Origin: Bradyrhizobium genosp. L
GTDB taxonomy: Bacteria > Pseudomonadota > Alphaproteobacteria > Rhizobiales > Xanthobacteraceae
Assembly (NCBI RefSeq): GCF_015624485.1
Contig: NZ_CP061378.1
Coordinates: forward strand, 4,154,001 to 4,218,000
Length of the DNA: 64,000 bases
Direction of reading: 5' to 3'
In this document: piece by piece, positions 33,220 through 43,736 of the stretch
Numbering within the stretch: the first letter of the stretch is position 1
Layout of the letters: the number at the start of each line of letters is the position of its first letter
Notes under the pieces: model-generated
Databases searched by the model: none
Seen by the model: only the letters and a program-made list of their open reading frames with translations
What the model was told of the DNA's origin: nothing
Position numbers and translations under genes: made by a program

Positions 33220-35787
33220 TTAGAACGTCGTACCGCCGCCGAACCGGAATTCTTGCACGCGGTCATACGCGCCCTTGGTGAGCGGAACCGCATAGTCGAA
33301 GCGCAGCGGGCCGAACGGCGACTGCCAGATCAGACCAACGCCGACCGAGGAGCGGACGATCTTGCTGTCGTCGTACTGCAGGCCAAGGCAGCTGCCCGGA
33401 GACGGCGGGTTCTGCGTCGGCGGCTTGCAGCCGGGCGTGTTGACTTCGCCCGTCGCCGCCCACGAGGTTGGTCCCTGGTAGTCGTAGAGGCCGCCAGCGT
33501 CGGCGTAGACCGCGCCCTTGAGCCCGACTTCCTTCGGCAGGAACCAGAACGGCATCTGCAATTCGGCCGACACGCCCCAATACTTGGTGCCGCCGATCGC
33601 GTCCTGGGTGCCGTAGGGATTGATGTCACGCGGACCGATGCCGTTCGGCGCGAAGCCGCGGACCAGGTTCGGGCCCATCTGGAAGTGATCCAGCATGCGC
33701 AGCTCGTCGCTGCCCAGCTTGTTGAGGATACCGCCCTGGGCGTGGATCACGCCGACGATGTCGGAGACCAGCGGGGTGTAGTACTTCGCATCGATCGCGG
33801 TCTTGATGTAGCTGACGTCGCCGCCGACACCCGCGAAGTCCTGCTTGAAGTCGATCAGCAGACCGTCGGTCGGGTTCTTGTTGTTGTCGAGGGTGTTGTA
33901 GTTCAGCGTGTAGCCCAGCGCCGAGGTCAGCGACGAGCCGCTAGCCAGCTCCTTGCGGACCGGCAGCGAGGCTTCGCCGTCGCTGTAGCACCACAGACCG
34001 AGGGCCGAGGCGTCGGTGGCGGTCTGGCCGTTGAGGGTCGCAGTGCCGCCCGCAGGGTAGCCGTTCGTCGACGCGAAGGCCGGCGTCGGATTGAACGCCA
34101 GCAACCCGTTCGAGGTGTTGTTGTTACAGTTCGCCAGCGTCGACGGCAGGGTGATTTCCTGCTGGTAGATCGAATAGCGCAGCTGCAGCGAGAGGTCTTC
34201 GCGGAGGCTGAAGCCGAGCCGCGGGCTAAAGCCCAGCGTCTTGGTGCCGTAGGCGATGTAGCTATTGGACAGTTGCTGGCGCTGATAGAAGTCGAGGCCG
34301 AGCGCGACGCGGTAGTCGAGCAGATAGGGCTCGACGAACGACAGCGAGTAGCCGCGCGCATACTGGCCGTAGGTCACGCTCGCCTTGGCGAACAGGCCGC
34401 GGCCCAAGAGGTTGCGCTCGGAGACCGAGACTTCGGCCAGCGCGCCGTCGGTGGTCGAGTAGCCGCCCGAGATCGAGAAGTCGCCGGTCGACTTCTCCTC
34501 GAGATCGACGATCAGGATGACGCGATCGCTCGACGAGCCGGGCTCGGTGGTGATCTTGACGGTCTTGAAGAAGTCGAGGTTCTTCAGCCGGCGCTCGGCA
34601 CGGTCGACCAGCGCGCGGTTGTAGGCGTCGCCCTCGGAGATGTCGAACTCGCGGCGGATCACGTAGTCGCGGGTGCGGGTGTTGCCGCGGATGTTGATGC
34701 GCTCGATATAGGTGCGCGGGCCCTCGTCGATCGCAAAGGTGATCGACACCGTGTGATTGTCGAAATTGCGATCGCCGCGCGGCCGCACCACCGCGAACGC
34801 ATAGCCGCGACGGGACGCCTCGATCTGCATCTCCTCGACCGACTTCTCCAGCGCTTCGGCATTGTAGAGCGAGCCGACATTGACGCGCGAGAACGAGCGC
34901 AGCGCGTTCGGGTCGAGGTTTGCGATCGACGACGTGAAGTTGACGGTCGCGACGCGATATTGCTGGCCTTCCTCGATCTTGAAGGTGACCAGGAAGCCCT
35001 TCTTGTCGGGATCGTATTCGGTCAGCGCGGCGACGACCTGGACGTCGGCGTAGCCGTTCTTGAGATAGAACCGGCGCAGCAGATCGCGGTCCGCCTCGAC
35101 ACGGTCGGGGTCGTAGACGTCGTTGCCACCGAGGAAGCTCAGGATGTTCGATTCGCGGGTCTTGATGACGTCGCGCAGGCGGGACGCCGAATAGGCGTTG
35201 TTGCCGATGAATTCGATCGAGCGGACGCCGGTCTTCACGCCTTCATCGACCACGAAGATCAGGTCGACGCGGTTGTTCGGCTGCTCGATGATCTGCGGAT
35301 TGACCCGCACGTCATAGCGACCGGAATGGCGGTAGATGTCGGCGATTCGCAGCGCATCGGCCTGAACCATCGGGCGCGAGAACGTGCCGCGCGGCTTAGA
35401 CTGGACCTCGGCGGTCAGCTGCTCATCCTTGACCTTCTTGTTGCCCTCGAAGGCGACGCGGCCAATCACGGGGTTCTCGACCACCACCACGACGATGCGG
35501 CCGCCGCGCTGCTCGATATGGACGTCCTGGAACAGGCCGGTCTCGATCAGCGCCTTCAGGCCGTCGTCGACATCGGCCTGGCTCAGCCGGCCGCCCGCGC
35601 TGGCGTGGAAATAGGAGCGGATGGTCTCCAGCTCGACCCGCCGATTCCCCTCCACGGAGATCGAATCGACGCTCTGAGCGAGCGCAGGCGCAGACATAGC
35701 AACGGCCGCCAAGGTGGCAGCCACCGGCACGGCGAACATGATTAGGGCAGCGAACAAGCCCCCCCTCACTCGCATTCCAAACATCAT
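33220..35787 (-). CDS. bamA: Outer membrane protein assembly factor BamA
   Basis: 855 residues. After a signal peptide ending in APALAQ, five POTRA domains follow (the first starts [20 protein letters not shown]), then a C-terminal 16-strand barrel. The barrel has the conserved lid motif VRGF ([12 protein letters not shown]) and ends with Phe (FRFGGGTTF), the C-terminal Phe required for assembly. BamA inserts beta-barrel proteins. The start [10 protein letters not shown] (35787) has AAGGG 9 bases upstream; a longer TTG start is less likely. The barrel loops contain extra sequence around residues 610-660 ([20 protein letters not shown]), typical of bradyrhizobial BamA. Confidence 0.95.
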   Translation of the reverse strand: MMFGMRVRGGLFAALIMFAVPVAATLAAVAMSAPALAQSVDSISVEGNRRVELETIRSYFHASAGGRLSQADVDDGLKALIETGLFQDVHIEQRGGRIVVVVVENPVIGRVAFEGNKKVKDEQLTAEVQSKPRGTFSRPMVQADALRIADIYRHSGRYDVRVNPQIIEQPNNRVDLIFVVDEGVKTGVRSIEFIGNNAYSASRLRDVIKTRESNILSFLGGNDVYDPDRVEADRDLLRRFYLKNGYADVQVVAALTEYDPDKKGFLVTFKIEEGQQYRVATVNFTSSIANLDPNALRSFSRVNVGSLYNAEALEKSVEEMQIEASRRGYAFAVVRPRGDRNFDNHTVSITFAIDEGPRTYIERINIRGNTRTRDYVIRREFDISEGDAYNRALVDRAERRLKNLDFFKTVKITTEPGSSSDRVILIVDLEEKSTGDFSISGGYSTTDGALAEVSVSERNLLGRGLFAKASVTYGQYARGYSLSFVEPYLLDYRVALGLDFYQRQQLSNSYIAYGTKTLGFSPRLGFSLREDLSLQLRYSIYQQEITLPSTLANCNNNTSNGLLAFNPTPAFASTNGYPAGGTATLNGQTATDASALGLWCYSDGEASLPVRKELASGSSLTSALGYTLNYNTLDNNKNPTDGLLIDFKQDFAGVGGDVSYIKTAIDAKYYTPLVSDIVGVIHAQGGILNKLGSDELRMLDHFQMGPNLVRGFAPNGIGPRDINPYGTQDAIGGTKYWGVSAELQMPFWFLPKEVGLKGAVYADAGGLYDYQGPTSWAATGEVNTPGCKPPTQNPPSPGSCLGLQYDDSKIVRSSVGVGLIWQSPFGPLRFDYAVPLTKGAYDRVQEFRFGGGTTF

Positions 35788-35959
35788 GCGCAACGCGCCC
35801 TTATCTTCCGATGCCGTCCCGTTCCCCAACGGTCCGACAGATTCCCAACCTTATGCCCAGCTTGTAACCAAAATTGCCACGGCGGCAAACTTAACAGCCG
35901 GCATATTTCCATTTCGTACCAAGACGTTGCCCTTCGGCAACGCCACAAAAAAGCCTACT

Positions 35960-37111
35960 TTAAGACGCCGCCAAATGCAGGATGTCGTTGTAGGTCGCAA
36001 ACACCATTAGCATCAGCACCAAGCCCAATCCGATTCGGAACCCCATCTCCTGGGCCCGCTCCGAGAGCGGGCGGCCGCGGATGGCTTCCACCGCATAGAA
36101 CAGCAGGTGCCCACCATCGAGCAGCGGAACCGGGAACAGGTTCAGCAGGCCGATGGAGATCGAGAGTACCGCAGCCAGGTGAATCAATGCTGCAACGCCG
36201 ATGGTGGCGACCTGCCCCGAGATCTGGGCGATTCGGAGCGGGCCGCCGACCTGGTCGGCCGCCTCGCGGCCGGTGAAGATGCCGCCGATATAGGCCAGGG
36301 TCCGGTCGATCACGAACCAGGTTTCCTTGACGCCCAGCCCGAGCGCGGTGATGGGATCGACCCGCTCGGTGACGGTGTCACCGGGGGTGGTTGCCCGGGT
36401 GATGCCCAGCACGCCCTGCCGGTGGGCGTTGCCGAAGGGATCCTTGACCTCGCGCAGTTCCGGGGTGCCTTGCAGCTGGACGGTCGAATCGCCCCGCTTG
36501 ACCGTGAAGGTGAGCTTGTCGCCGGCATGGACGCTGACGATGCGCTGCATGTCCGAGAAGCTGCCGATCGTGGAACCGTCGATCGCGGTGACGACGTCGC
36601 CGACCTGGAACCCGGCGGCCGCAGCGGCACTGTTGGCCTCGATCTTGTCGACCCGCGCCGTCGTGCTCGGCTTGCCGAAGAAGGTGAACAGGCAGGTGAA
36701 GATCACGATCGCCAGGATGAAATTGGCAAACGGGCCGGCGGCGACGATCGCGGCGCGCCTGGCGACACTCTTGTGGTGGAATGAGCCGGCGCGCTCCTCC
36801 GCGGTCATCGCGGCCAGCGTCTCCATCGCCGGCGTCGAGGCCTCGGTGTCGTCGCCGAAGAATTTCACGTAGCCGCCGAGCGGGATCGCGGAGATCTTCC
36901 AGCGTGTGCCATGGCGGTCATTGAAGCCGGCAAGCTCCGGCCCGAAGCCAAGCGAGAAGGTCAGCACCTTCACGCCGGCCCAGCGCGCGACCAGGAAATG
37001 GCCGAGCTCATGAAAGAAGACGACGATCGTCAGGACGAACAGGAAGGGAACGATGTAGCCGATGAGCCCATGGCTCAACCAATTGAAACTATGCAGAAAA
37101 AACTCAGACAT
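35960..37111 (-). CDS. rseP: Site-2 zinc metalloprotease RseP
   Basis: 383 residues. The zinc motif is H34-E35-xx-H38 (VVFFHELGHFLVARW) in the first membrane segment; the third ligand is in LFPVPLLDGGHLLF near the C-terminus. One PDZ domain lies in the middle (EANSAAAAAGFQVGDVVTAI). RseP cleaves anti-sigma factors and signal peptides within the inner membrane. It stands between dxr and bamA as in most Gram-negative bacteria. Confidence 0.95.
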   Translation of the reverse strand: MSEFFLHSFNWLSHGLIGYIVPFLFVLTIVVFFHELGHFLVARWAGVKVLTFSLGFGPELAGFNDRHGTRWKISAIPLGGYVKFFGDDTEASTPAMETLAAMTAEERAGSFHHKSVARRAAIVAAGPFANFILAIVIFTCLFTFFGKPSTTARVDKIEANSAAAAAGFQVGDVVTAIDGSTIGSFSDMQRIVSVHAGDKLTFTVKRGDSTVQLQGTPELREVKDPFGNAHRQGVLGITRATTPGDTVTERVDPITALGLGVKETWFVIDRTLAYIGGIFTGREAADQVGGPLRIAQISGQVATIGVAALIHLAAVLSISIGLLNLFPVPLLDGGHLLFYAVEAIRGRPLSERAQEMGFRIGLGLVLMLMVFATYNDILHLAAS

Positions 37112-37155
37112 CCGATTCCCCTCGACAAGAGCCGCAAGGCTCCGTCCCCAACCCT

Positions 37156-38379
37156 CTAGGTTGCCTTTAAGGCAATTTGAGGCAATAGGGCGGCAGCAAC
37201 ATTTCGCGCTTTATGGTCAACGGAAATCGTCTCGTCCGCCGATTCCAGCGGTGCCTGATTCCCCGACCGGATCCAATCGTTCATCGTCGCCTCGACCAGG
37301 CGGGCGATCGCGCCGAACTTGATCTTGCCGGCGATAAACGCCGCGACCGCGATTTCGTTCGCGGCGTTGTAGACCGTGGTCGCGCCATTGCCGGTGCGCA
37401 GCGCATCGTAGGCCAGCCGCAGCGCGGGGAAGCGGGCGAAATCCGGCGCCTCGAAGGTGAGCTGCCCGATCTTGGCGAGATCGAGCTTGGCCGACGGGCC
37501 GACGATACGGTCGGGCCAGCCGAGGCAATGGGCGATCGGAATCCGCATGTCGGGCGTGCCAAGCTGCGCCACCACCGAGCGATCGGAGAACTCGACCATG
37601 CCGTGGACGATCGATTGCGGGTGCACCAGCACGTCGATCTCGTCGGGCGCCAGCGCGAACAGATAGGACGCCTCGATCACCTCGAGACCCTTGTTCATCA
37701 TCGAGGCGGAATCGATCGTGATCTTCTGCCCCATGCTCCAGTTCGGATGCTTCAGCGCCTGCTCCAGGGTCGCCTGCTCGATATCGGCGGGCGCCCAGGT
37801 GCGGAACGGGCCGCCGGAGGCGGTGATGATCACCCGCACCAGCTCTTCGCGGTTGCCTGAGCTCAGCGCCTGGAACAGCGCATTGTGCTCGGAGTCCGCC
37901 GGCAGGATGCAGGCCCCCGCCTTCTTGGCGCGCTCCATGAAGAAATCCCCGGCGCAGACCAGGCACTCCTTGTTGGCTAGGGCAACCGTGGCGCCGCGAT
38001 CGACCGCGGCAAGCGCAGGCTTCAGTCCGGCGGCGCCGCTGACTGCGGCCATCACCCAGTCCGCCGGCCGCGCCGCGGCTTCGATGATCGCGCTCTCGCC
38101 TGCCCCGCATTCGGTGCGGGTGCCGGCCAGCGCATCCTTCAATTCGGACAGCTTCGCCGGATCGGCAATCGCGGCAAAACGGGCGCCGAATTCCCTGGCA
38201 AGCTTGGCAAGCGCTGCGACATTGCTGTTCGCGGTCAGCGCCTCGACGCGATAGCGCTCCCGCGCACCGCGCAGTAGGTCCATGGTGCTGTCGCCGATCG
38301 AGCCGGTGGCACCGAGGACCGTCACGGACCGCACGGCTGAGGCCGCGGCCTTGTTGCTACGCAATGGAACTGCGCTCAT
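37156..38379 (-). CDS. dxr: 1-deoxy-D-xylulose 5-phosphate reductoisomerase
   Basis: 407 residues. NADPH-binding Rossmann motif [20 protein letters not shown], catalytic loop with [13 protein letters not shown], metal ligands Asp and Glu in that stretch, and [10 protein letters not shown]. It makes MEP in the non-mevalonate isoprenoid pathway, supplying precursors to UppS next door. The start ATG 38379 ([10 protein letters not shown]) is 4 bases from the cdsA stop; the frame is open further upstream but overlaps cdsA. Confidence 0.95.
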   Translation of the reverse strand: MSAVPLRSNKAAASAVRSVTVLGATGSIGDSTMDLLRGARERYRVEALTANSNVAALAKLAREFGARFAAIADPAKLSELKDALAGTRTECGAGESAIIEAAARPADWVMAAVSGAAGLKPALAAVDRGATVALANKECLVCAGDFFMERAKKAGACILPADSEHNALFQALSSGNREELVRVIITASGGPFRTWAPADIEQATLEQALKHPNWSMGQKITIDSASMMNKGLEVIEASYLFALAPDEIDVLVHPQSIVHGMVEFSDRSVVAQLGTPDMRIPIAHCLGWPDRIVGPSAKLDLAKIGQLTFEAPDFARFPALRLAYDALRTGNGATTVYNAANEIAVAAFIAGKIKFGAIARLVEATMNDWIRSGNQAPLESADETISVDHKARNVAAALLPQIALKAT

Positions 38380-38383
38380 CTGA

Positions 38384-39298
38384 TCACCAAACCATAAGAC
38401 CGCGCCCGACGCCATCGGCACCGCCGCGCAGGAAGCCGAAAATCGCCGCCACAATGACGGCTGCGACAAATCCGTCCAGGCGGTCCAGGACGCCGCCATG
38501 GCCGGGAATGATGTGACTCGAATCCTTCACCCCGAACCGTCGCTTGACGGCGGATTCGAAGAGATCGCCGAGCTGCGAGACCACCGACAGCACGGCGCCG
38601 AGCACAAGCAGCGGCCCGGTCGAGCCGATCTCGAAGGCGGCAAAGCCAAGCGCCACGAGCAGGCTCGCCACGAAGCCGCCGATCGCACCGGCCCAGGTCT
38701 TCTTCGGTGAGATCCGCACCCAGAGTTTTGGGCCACCGATGCTGCGGCCGGCGAAGTAGCCGCCGATATCGGTGACCCAGACCACCAGCAGCACGAACAT
38801 CAGCGCGGCAAATCCCTTGGCCGCATCGAGGCGCACCAGGACCGAGGCGATCTCGGCGCCCGCGGCATAGAGCAATCCCGCAACAGCCCAGTTCCGCTGC
38901 TGCCCGGACGTCAGCGCCACCGCGACCGCTCCGATCGCGGCAACGACGAGCGCCGCATCGATCCGCCCGGCCATCAGGCAGGCACCGGCGAGCAGCAGCG
39001 CGACAACGCCCGGCACCACGACACGAAGCTCGCGCGCGAGCCCCGTGATCATCAGCCATTCCGCGAACAATCCGATCGCCGCCACCATCACCAGCAGCGA
39101 CCAGGCGATGCCGCCCGCATAAGCCAGTGCGATCGCAAGCGGCGCCAGCACCAGCGCGGCCACCACGCGCATCACCAGATTGCTGCGCGCGCCCTGCTCG
39201 CTTGCGGCTTCAGGCGCGGCTTCCGCTGCCTCAGGCGCGGCTTGCGCTGCCTCGGGCGCGGCTTGCGCTGCCGCCGGCGCGGCTTCGCCCTCGGTCAC
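38384..39298 (-). CDS. cdsA: Phosphatidate cytidylyltransferase
   Basis: 304 residues. About eight membrane segments follow an Ala/Pro/Glu-rich N-terminal tail (residues 1-37) made of 7-residue repeats. The family signature is visible near the C-terminus: [26 protein letters not shown] in two halves around [11 protein letters not shown]. It makes CDP-diacylglycerol from phosphatidate and CTP. The GTG start 39298 overlaps the uppS stop as GTGA. The repeat tail is unusual for the family and probably cytoplasmic. Confidence 0.93.
   Translation of the reverse strand: MTEGEAAPAAAQAAPEAAQAAPEAAEAAPEAASEQGARSNLVMRVVAALVLAPLAIALAYAGGIAWSLLVMVAAIGLFAEWLMITGLARELRVVVPGVVALLLAGACLMAGRIDAALVVAAIGAVAVALTSGQQRNWAVAGLLYAAGAEIASVLVRLDAAKGFAALMFVLLVVWVTDIGGYFAGRSIGGPKLWVRISPKKTWAGAIGGFVASLLVALGFAAFEIGSTGPLLVLGAVLSVVSQLGDLFESAVKRRFGVKDSSHIIPGHGGVLDRLDGFVAAVIVAAIFGFLRGGADGVGRGLMVW
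39218..39280. repeat. Three 21-bp tandem repeats inside cdsA
   Basis: Three consecutive 21-base units (39218-39238, 39239-39259, 39260-39280), each starting GGCTT and ending GGCGC on the plus strand, with two to three differences between neighbours. On the coding strand they give three copies of about APEAAQA. A fourth, shorter copy lies at 39200-39217. Confidence 0.85.
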
Positions 39299-40053
39299 GA
39301 GCCGGTTTTCGCGGCGAGGCCGCCGAACCGGCGCTCGCGCCGGCTATACTCGGCGATCGCGCTTTCAAGTGCCGCCTTGTCGAAATCCGGCCAGTGGATC
39401 GGCACGAACACCAATTCGCTGTAGGCGGCCTGCCACATCAGGAAGTTCGACAGCCGCTGCTCGCCGCTGGTGCGGATGATCAGATCGGGATCGGGAATGT
39501 CGGGCGCATCGAGATAGTGACCGAGCGTATCGGCGTCGATCGTGTCGGGATCGCGCTTGCCTTCGGCGACCTCGCGCGCAAGCCGGCGCGCGGCCGAGGC
39601 GATCTCGGCCCGCGAGCCGTAATTGAAGGCGACGACGAGATTGAGCTTGGTGTTGGCCCTGGTCAGCTCCTCGGCCTCGTTGAGCAGCGCGCAGATGTCG
39701 GGCTCGAGCCCGTCGCGCTCGCCGATCACGCGCACCCGCACCCCGTCGCGGTGCAGCGTCGCCAGATCGTTGCGGATGAAGCGGCGCAACAGGCCGAACA
39801 GGTCGCCGATCTCGGTCGCAGGCCGCGACCAGTTCTCCGAGCTGAACGAGAAGATCGTCAGATAGAGCACGCCGAGCTCATTGGCCGCGCGCACCACACG
39901 CCGCAGCGCCTCGACGCCGCGGCGATGACCCTCGGCGCGCGGCAGTCCGCGCGCTGCGGCCCAACGTCCGTTTCCGTCCATGATAACAGCCACATGCAAC
40001 GGACTGCCGGAGCGATCCGGTCCGTCGGTTGCGGGGGCGGCGGCATTTGACAT
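39295..40053 (-). CDS. uppS: Isoprenyl (undecaprenyl) diphosphate synthase
   Basis: 252 residues. Catalytic motifs: [20 protein letters not shown], with the essential Asp, then [35 protein letters not shown] and the C-terminal [27 protein letters not shown]. It makes undecaprenyl diphosphate for peptidoglycan and lipopolysaccharide carriers. Between frr and cdsA, overlapping cdsA by four bases. Confidence 0.96.
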   Translation of the reverse strand: MSNAAAPATDGPDRSGSPLHVAVIMDGNGRWAAARGLPRAEGHRRGVEALRRVVRAANELGVLYLTIFSFSSENWSRPATEIGDLFGLLRRFIRNDLATLHRDGVRVRVIGERDGLEPDICALLNEAEELTRANTKLNLVVAFNYGSRAEIASAARRLAREVAEGKRDPDTIDADTLGHYLDAPDIPDPDLIIRTSGEQRLSNFLMWQAAYSELVFVPIHWPDFDKAALESAIAEYSRRERRFGGLAAKTGS

Positions 40054-40070
40054 GGTGTGTTCCTGGCGTC

Positions 40071-40634
40071 TCAGACGGTCAGGATTTCCTTTTCCTTGGC
40101 GGCCAGCAGCTGATCGATCTCAGTGATCACGCCGTCGGTCGCCTTCTGCACCTCGTTGGAGAGGCGCTCCTGATCGTCTTCGGAGATCTCGTGATTCTTC
40201 TCGAGCTTCTTGATGATGTCGAGGCCGTCGCGGCGCACGTGGCGCACCGCGACCTTGGCCGCTTCCGCGTATTTATGTGCGACCTTGACGAGTTCCTTGC
40301 GGCGGTCCGCGTTGAGCTCTGGAATCCGCAGGCGCAGCACCGTCCCTTCGGTCGCCGGCGACAGGCCGAGATTGGAATCGACAATCGCCTTCTCGACCGC
40401 CTTCACCATCGACTTGTCCCAGACCTGGACCGAGAGCAGCCGCGGCTCGGGCACGCTGATGGTCGCAACCTGGTTGAGCGGCATATGCGAGCCGTAGGCC
40501 TCGACCTGGACCGGCTCCAGCATGGAGGCGGCGGCACGGCCGGTGCGCAGGCCGCCGAGCTCGTGCTTCAGCGACTGGGTGGCGCCCTGCATGCGGCGCT
40601 TCACTTCGTTGATGTCAAAACCTGGTGCGGCCAT
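40071..40634 (-). CDS. frr: Ribosome recycling factor
   Basis: 187 residues. The family signatures are [60 protein letters not shown] and [20 protein letters not shown]. It frees ribosomes after termination together with EF-G. ATG 40634 has GGGAG upstream; the open frame beyond it does not match the family. It follows pyrH by 51 bases. Confidence 0.97.
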   Translation of the reverse strand: MAAPGFDINEVKRRMQGATQSLKHELGGLRTGRAAASMLEPVQVEAYGSHMPLNQVATISVPEPRLLSVQVWDKSMVKAVEKAIVDSNLGLSPATEGTVLRLRIPELNADRRKELVKVAHKYAEAAKVAVRHVRRDGLDIIKKLEKNHEISEDDQERLSNEVQKATDGVITEIDQLLAAKEKEILTV

Positions 40635-40685
40635 GACGTTCTCCCTTCTCAAGAAGCCGGGTAGCTGCGCCCGGAGGCGCTGCAA

Positions 40686-41402
40686 TCAGCCGGCGACAAC
40701 CGTGCCGTGTCCGGACCCGCGCAGGATGGCTCCGATCGAACCGGGCTCCGCGATCGAGAACACGATGATAGGCAGCGACGTCTCGCGGGCAAGCGCGAAA
40801 GCGGTCGCGTCCATGACCTTGTAGCCGCCCTCGATCGCCTGCGAATGGGTCAGGCGGTCGAAGCGCTTGGCCTTGGGGTCCTTCTTCGGATCGGCGCTGT
40901 AGACGCCGTCGACATTGGTGGCCTTCAGCACCGCCTCCGCGCCGATCTCGGCCGCGCGCAGCACCGCGGTGGTGTCGGTGGTGAAGAACGGATTACCGGT
41001 TCCACCGCCGAGCAGCACGATCCGTCCCTCGGCAAGATATTTGTGCGCCGCAGTGCGGGTGAACAGCTCGGAAATCTCCGGCATCACGAACGCCGACAGC
41101 GTTCGCGCCGGCGTCCCCTTGCGCTCGATCGCCGCCTCCAGCGCCAGGCAGTTCATCATGGTGGCGAGCATGCCCATAGTGTCGCCGGTCGGCCGCGACA
41201 CGCCGCGCGAGGACACTTCGACGCCGCGGACGATGTTGCCGCCGCCGATCACCACGGCGACCTCGATGCCGAGCTTTTGCGCCGCGATCAGGTCGTCGGC
41301 GATGCGGTCGATGGTCGGCTGGTCGATACCGAAAGCGTGGGAGCCGGCCAGGTATTCGCCGGACAGCTTGATCACCACGCGACGATAGACCGGCTCAGCC
41401 AT
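40686..41402 (-). CDS. pyrH: UMP kinase
   Basis: 238 residues, amino-acid-kinase fold: [31 protein letters not shown], the GTP/UTP-effector region [20 protein letters not shown], and [20 protein letters not shown]. It converts UMP to UDP. Follows tsf by 70 bases in the same direction. Confidence 0.97.
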   Translation of the reverse strand: MAEPVYRRVVIKLSGEYLAGSHAFGIDQPTIDRIADDLIAAQKLGIEVAVVIGGGNIVRGVEVSSRGVSRPTGDTMGMLATMMNCLALEAAIERKGTPARTLSAFVMPEISELFTRTAAHKYLAEGRIVLLGGGTGNPFFTTDTTAVLRAAEIGAEAVLKATNVDGVYSADPKKDPKAKRFDRLTHSQAIEGGYKVMDATAFALARETSLPIIVFSIAEPGSIGAILRGSGHGTVVAG

Positions 41403-41472
41403 GATGCGATCGCTTTCTCATCTCGCGCAGGCAAGCCTCTGGCGCACGCCAGAGGCCTGATCTCAACAGCGG

Positions 41473-42396
41473 TTACTTCTTGCCGCTGGCGGCAGCGACT
41501 TCGGCGGCGAAGTCGCTTTCCTGCTTCTCGATTCCCTCGCCGAGAGCATAGTTCACGAAGCCCGCGATCTTGATCGGACCGCCGACCTTACCCTCAGCTT
41601 CCTTCACGGCCTGGGCAACGGACTTGCCGCTGTCGTGGATGAAGGCCTGATCGAGCAAGCAGACCTCTTTGTAGTAGGTCTTCAGGCCGGAATCGACGAT
41701 CTTCTCGATGACGTTCTCGGGCTTGCCGGCCTGACGGTACTTGTCGGCCAGCACGTCCTTCTCGCGCTTGACGGTCTCCGGATCGAGGCCGGCCGGATCG
41801 AGCGCCAGCGGCTTGGCGGCGGCGACGTGCATGGCGAGCTGGCGGCCGAGCACCGCGAGCTCGTCGGTCTTGCCAGTGGACTCCAGCGCCACGATCACGC
41901 CGATCTTGCCGGCGCCGTCGATGACCGCGTTATGGACATAGCTCGACACCACGCCGTTGCTGACCGCGAGCGAAGCGGCGCGGCGCAGCGACATGTTCTC
42001 GCCGATGGTCGCGATCGCGTCCGAGATCGCCCGCTCCACCGTGAACTCGCCGACCTTGGAGGCCTTGATGGTCTCGACGTCGGCGCCGTGCTTCAGCGCG
42101 ACCTGGGCGATCATCTTGACCAGGCCCTGGAACTGCTCGTTGCGCGCGACGAAATCGGTCTCCGAATTGACCTCGACCAGCACGCCCTTGTTGCCGTGGG
42201 TCAGCGCGCCGATCAGGCCCTCGGCCGCGACGCGACCAGCCTTCTTGGCGGCCTTGGAGAGGCCTTTCTTGCGCAGCCAATCCTGCGCGGCCGTCATGTC
42301 GCCACTGGTTTCGGTCAGCGCCGCCTTGCAATCCATCATGCCCGCGCCGGTCGACTCGCGGAGCTCCTTGACCATCGCTGCAGAGATCGTTGCCAT
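41473..42396 (-). CDS. tsf: Elongation factor Ts
   Basis: 307 residues. The N-terminal UBA-like domain and TDVP-like contact region are visible in [20 protein letters not shown], followed by [20 protein letters not shown] and the core [22 protein letters not shown]-Ts exchanges GDP for GTP on EF-Tu. Follows rpsB after 126 bases that contain a strong stem (42490-42508). Confidence 0.97.
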   Translation of the reverse strand: MATISAAMVKELRESTGAGMMDCKAALTETSGDMTAAQDWLRKKGLSKAAKKAGRVAAEGLIGALTHGNKGVLVEVNSETDFVARNEQFQGLVKMIAQVALKHGADVETIKASKVGEFTVERAISDAIATIGENMSLRRAASLAVSNGVVSSYVHNAVIDGAGKIGVIVALESTGKTDELAVLGRQLAMHVAAAKPLALDPAGLDPETVKREKDVLADKYRQAGKPENVIEKIVDSGLKTYYKEVCLLDQAFIHDSGKSVAQAVKEAEGKVGGPIKIAGFVNYALGEGIEKQESDFAAEVAAASGKK

Positions 42397-42489
42397 CGTT
42401 CAATGCCCTTCTTGCCTGTCAAGAAACCGCGCGCCCGTGGGCGCCGCCATCAGCGACAGGGAAATCGTTGTTCGTGGAATGGAAGCGGC

Positions 42490-42508
42490 GGCCGGATCGG
42501 ATCCGGCC
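42490..42508 (-). terminator. Stem-loop between rpsB and tsf
   Basis: GGCCGGATC-C-GATCCGGCC on the minus strand, a perfect 9-bp stem with a one-base centre. No T run follows on either side. It may act as a partial terminator or a processing site that sets the ratio of S2 to EF-Ts, as the rpsB-tsf gap does in E. coli; inference only. Confidence 0.45.
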
Positions 42509-42522
42509 ACGCCGCGTAACCT

Positions 42523-43515
42523 TTATTCCGCTTCGGCCAGCGTCTTGGCTTGGGCGACCCAGGCGTCGGCGCGGCTCGGCAGACCGACTTCTTCGCCGAT
42601 CTTGTGCGCGGTGTCGTGGTCGAGCTCGGCGAGCTGCCAGTAGTGGAAGATGCCGAGGTCGTTGAGCTTCTTCTCGATCGTACCGGACACGCCGGTGAGC
42701 TTCTTGAGGTTGTCGGCGGTGCCGCGCGGACCGGCCAGGCCCTGGAAGCCCGACGGCGCAGCCGCCGGCAGCTCTTCCGGCACGGGAGCCGTGGACGCAC
42801 CGACGTCGATGCCGGAATCGCCCTGGGCGCGCGAGATGCCGTCGATGGCGGCGCGCGCCACGAGGTCGCAATACAGCGAGATCGCACGGCCGGCATCGTC
42901 ATTGCCCGGCACCACATAGGTGATGCCCTTGGGGTCCGAGTTGGTGTCGACGATCGCGGCGACCGGGATGTTGAGCCGGGTCGCTTCCTGGATCGCGATG
43001 TCTTCTTTGTTGGTGTCGATCACGAAGATCATGTCGGGCAAGCCGCCCATGTCCTTGATGCCGCCGAGCGAGCGATCGAGCTTGTCGCGCTCGCGCTGCA
43101 AGGTCAGCCGCTCCTTCTTGGTGTAGGAGGAGGCATCGCCCGAAGCGAGCACCTCGTCGAGGTGACGCAGACGCTTGATCGAGGCGGAGATCGTCTTCCA
43201 GTTGGTCAGCGTGCCGCCGAGCCAGCGCGAGTTGACGAAGTACTGCGCCGAGCGCTTGGCCGCGTCGGCAACGCCGTCCTGCGCCGAACGCTTGGTGCCG
43301 ACGAACAGGATGCGGCCGCCCTTGGCGACGGTATCGCTGACCGCCTTCAGCGCGGTGTGCAGCATCGGCACGGTCTGCGCGAGGTCGATGATGTGGATGT
43401 TGTTGCGGGCGCCGAAGATGTAATTCTGCATCTTCGGGTTCCAGCGGTGAGACTGGTGACCAAAGTGAACGCCAGCTTCCAAAAGCTGACGCATGTTGAA
43501 GTCGGGTAGCGCCAT
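42523..43515 (-). CDS. rpsB: 30S ribosomal protein S2 with C-terminal extension
   Basis: 330 residues; E. coli S2 has 241. S2 signatures: [20 protein letters not shown] and [18 protein letters not shown] [40 protein letters not shown]. After residue 240 an Ala/Pro linker leads to a helix-hairpin-helix-like domain ([20 protein letters not shown], then [20 protein letters not shown]), as in other rhizobial S2 proteins. ATG 43515 follows GGAG. The promoter lies at about 43,628-43,655. Confidence 0.95.
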   Translation of the reverse strand: MALPDFNMRQLLEAGVHFGHQSHRWNPKMQNYIFGARNNIHIIDLAQTVPMLHTALKAVSDTVAKGGRILFVGTKRSAQDGVADAAKRSAQYFVNSRWLGGTLTNWKTISASIKRLRHLDEVLASGDASSYTKKERLTLQRERDKLDRSLGGIKDMGGLPDMIFVIDTNKEDIAIQEATRLNIPVAAIVDTNSDPKGITYVVPGNDDAGRAISLYCDLVARAAIDGISRAQGDSGIDVGASTAPVPEELPAAAPSGFQGLAGPRGTADNLKKLTGVSGTIEKKLNDLGIFHYWQLAELDHDTAHKIGEEVGLPSRADAWVAQAKTLAEAE

Positions 43516-43627
43516 AGTCGATGATTCTCCGGTTGGTTCCTCCGGAAACGTGTGAGCAAACGAGCCGACTGGCCCGGTTGCCACCGGACGGCCTTTGAGA
43601 GCCATGTTTCCGTGTGAGATGGCGCGG

Positions 43628-43655
43628 TATATAGCGCGATTTGCGCCAGAAGCAA
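43628..43655 (-). promoter_or_regulatory. Candidate rpsB promoter
   Basis: On the minus strand TTGCTT (43650-43655), a 16-base spacer and TATATA (43628-43633) form a sigma-70-like promoter 113 bases upstream of rpsB, in the 221-base gap after dnaE. It would drive the long operon that starts with rpsB-tsf-pyrH-frr. Prediction by motif only. Confidence 0.5.
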
Positions 43656-43736
43656 GGAAATAAGGCCGGTTTCGCCGACCTGAACCGCGGAATTCCGGCC
43701 AAAACGGCCCGAATCCAGGCCAATCCGGCACCTGCC

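Noticed and set aside
33253..35745. An 830-codon plus-strand frame opposite bamA
   Set aside because: Exactly mirrors bamA, is Asp/Val/Arg-rich and has no recognisable motif.
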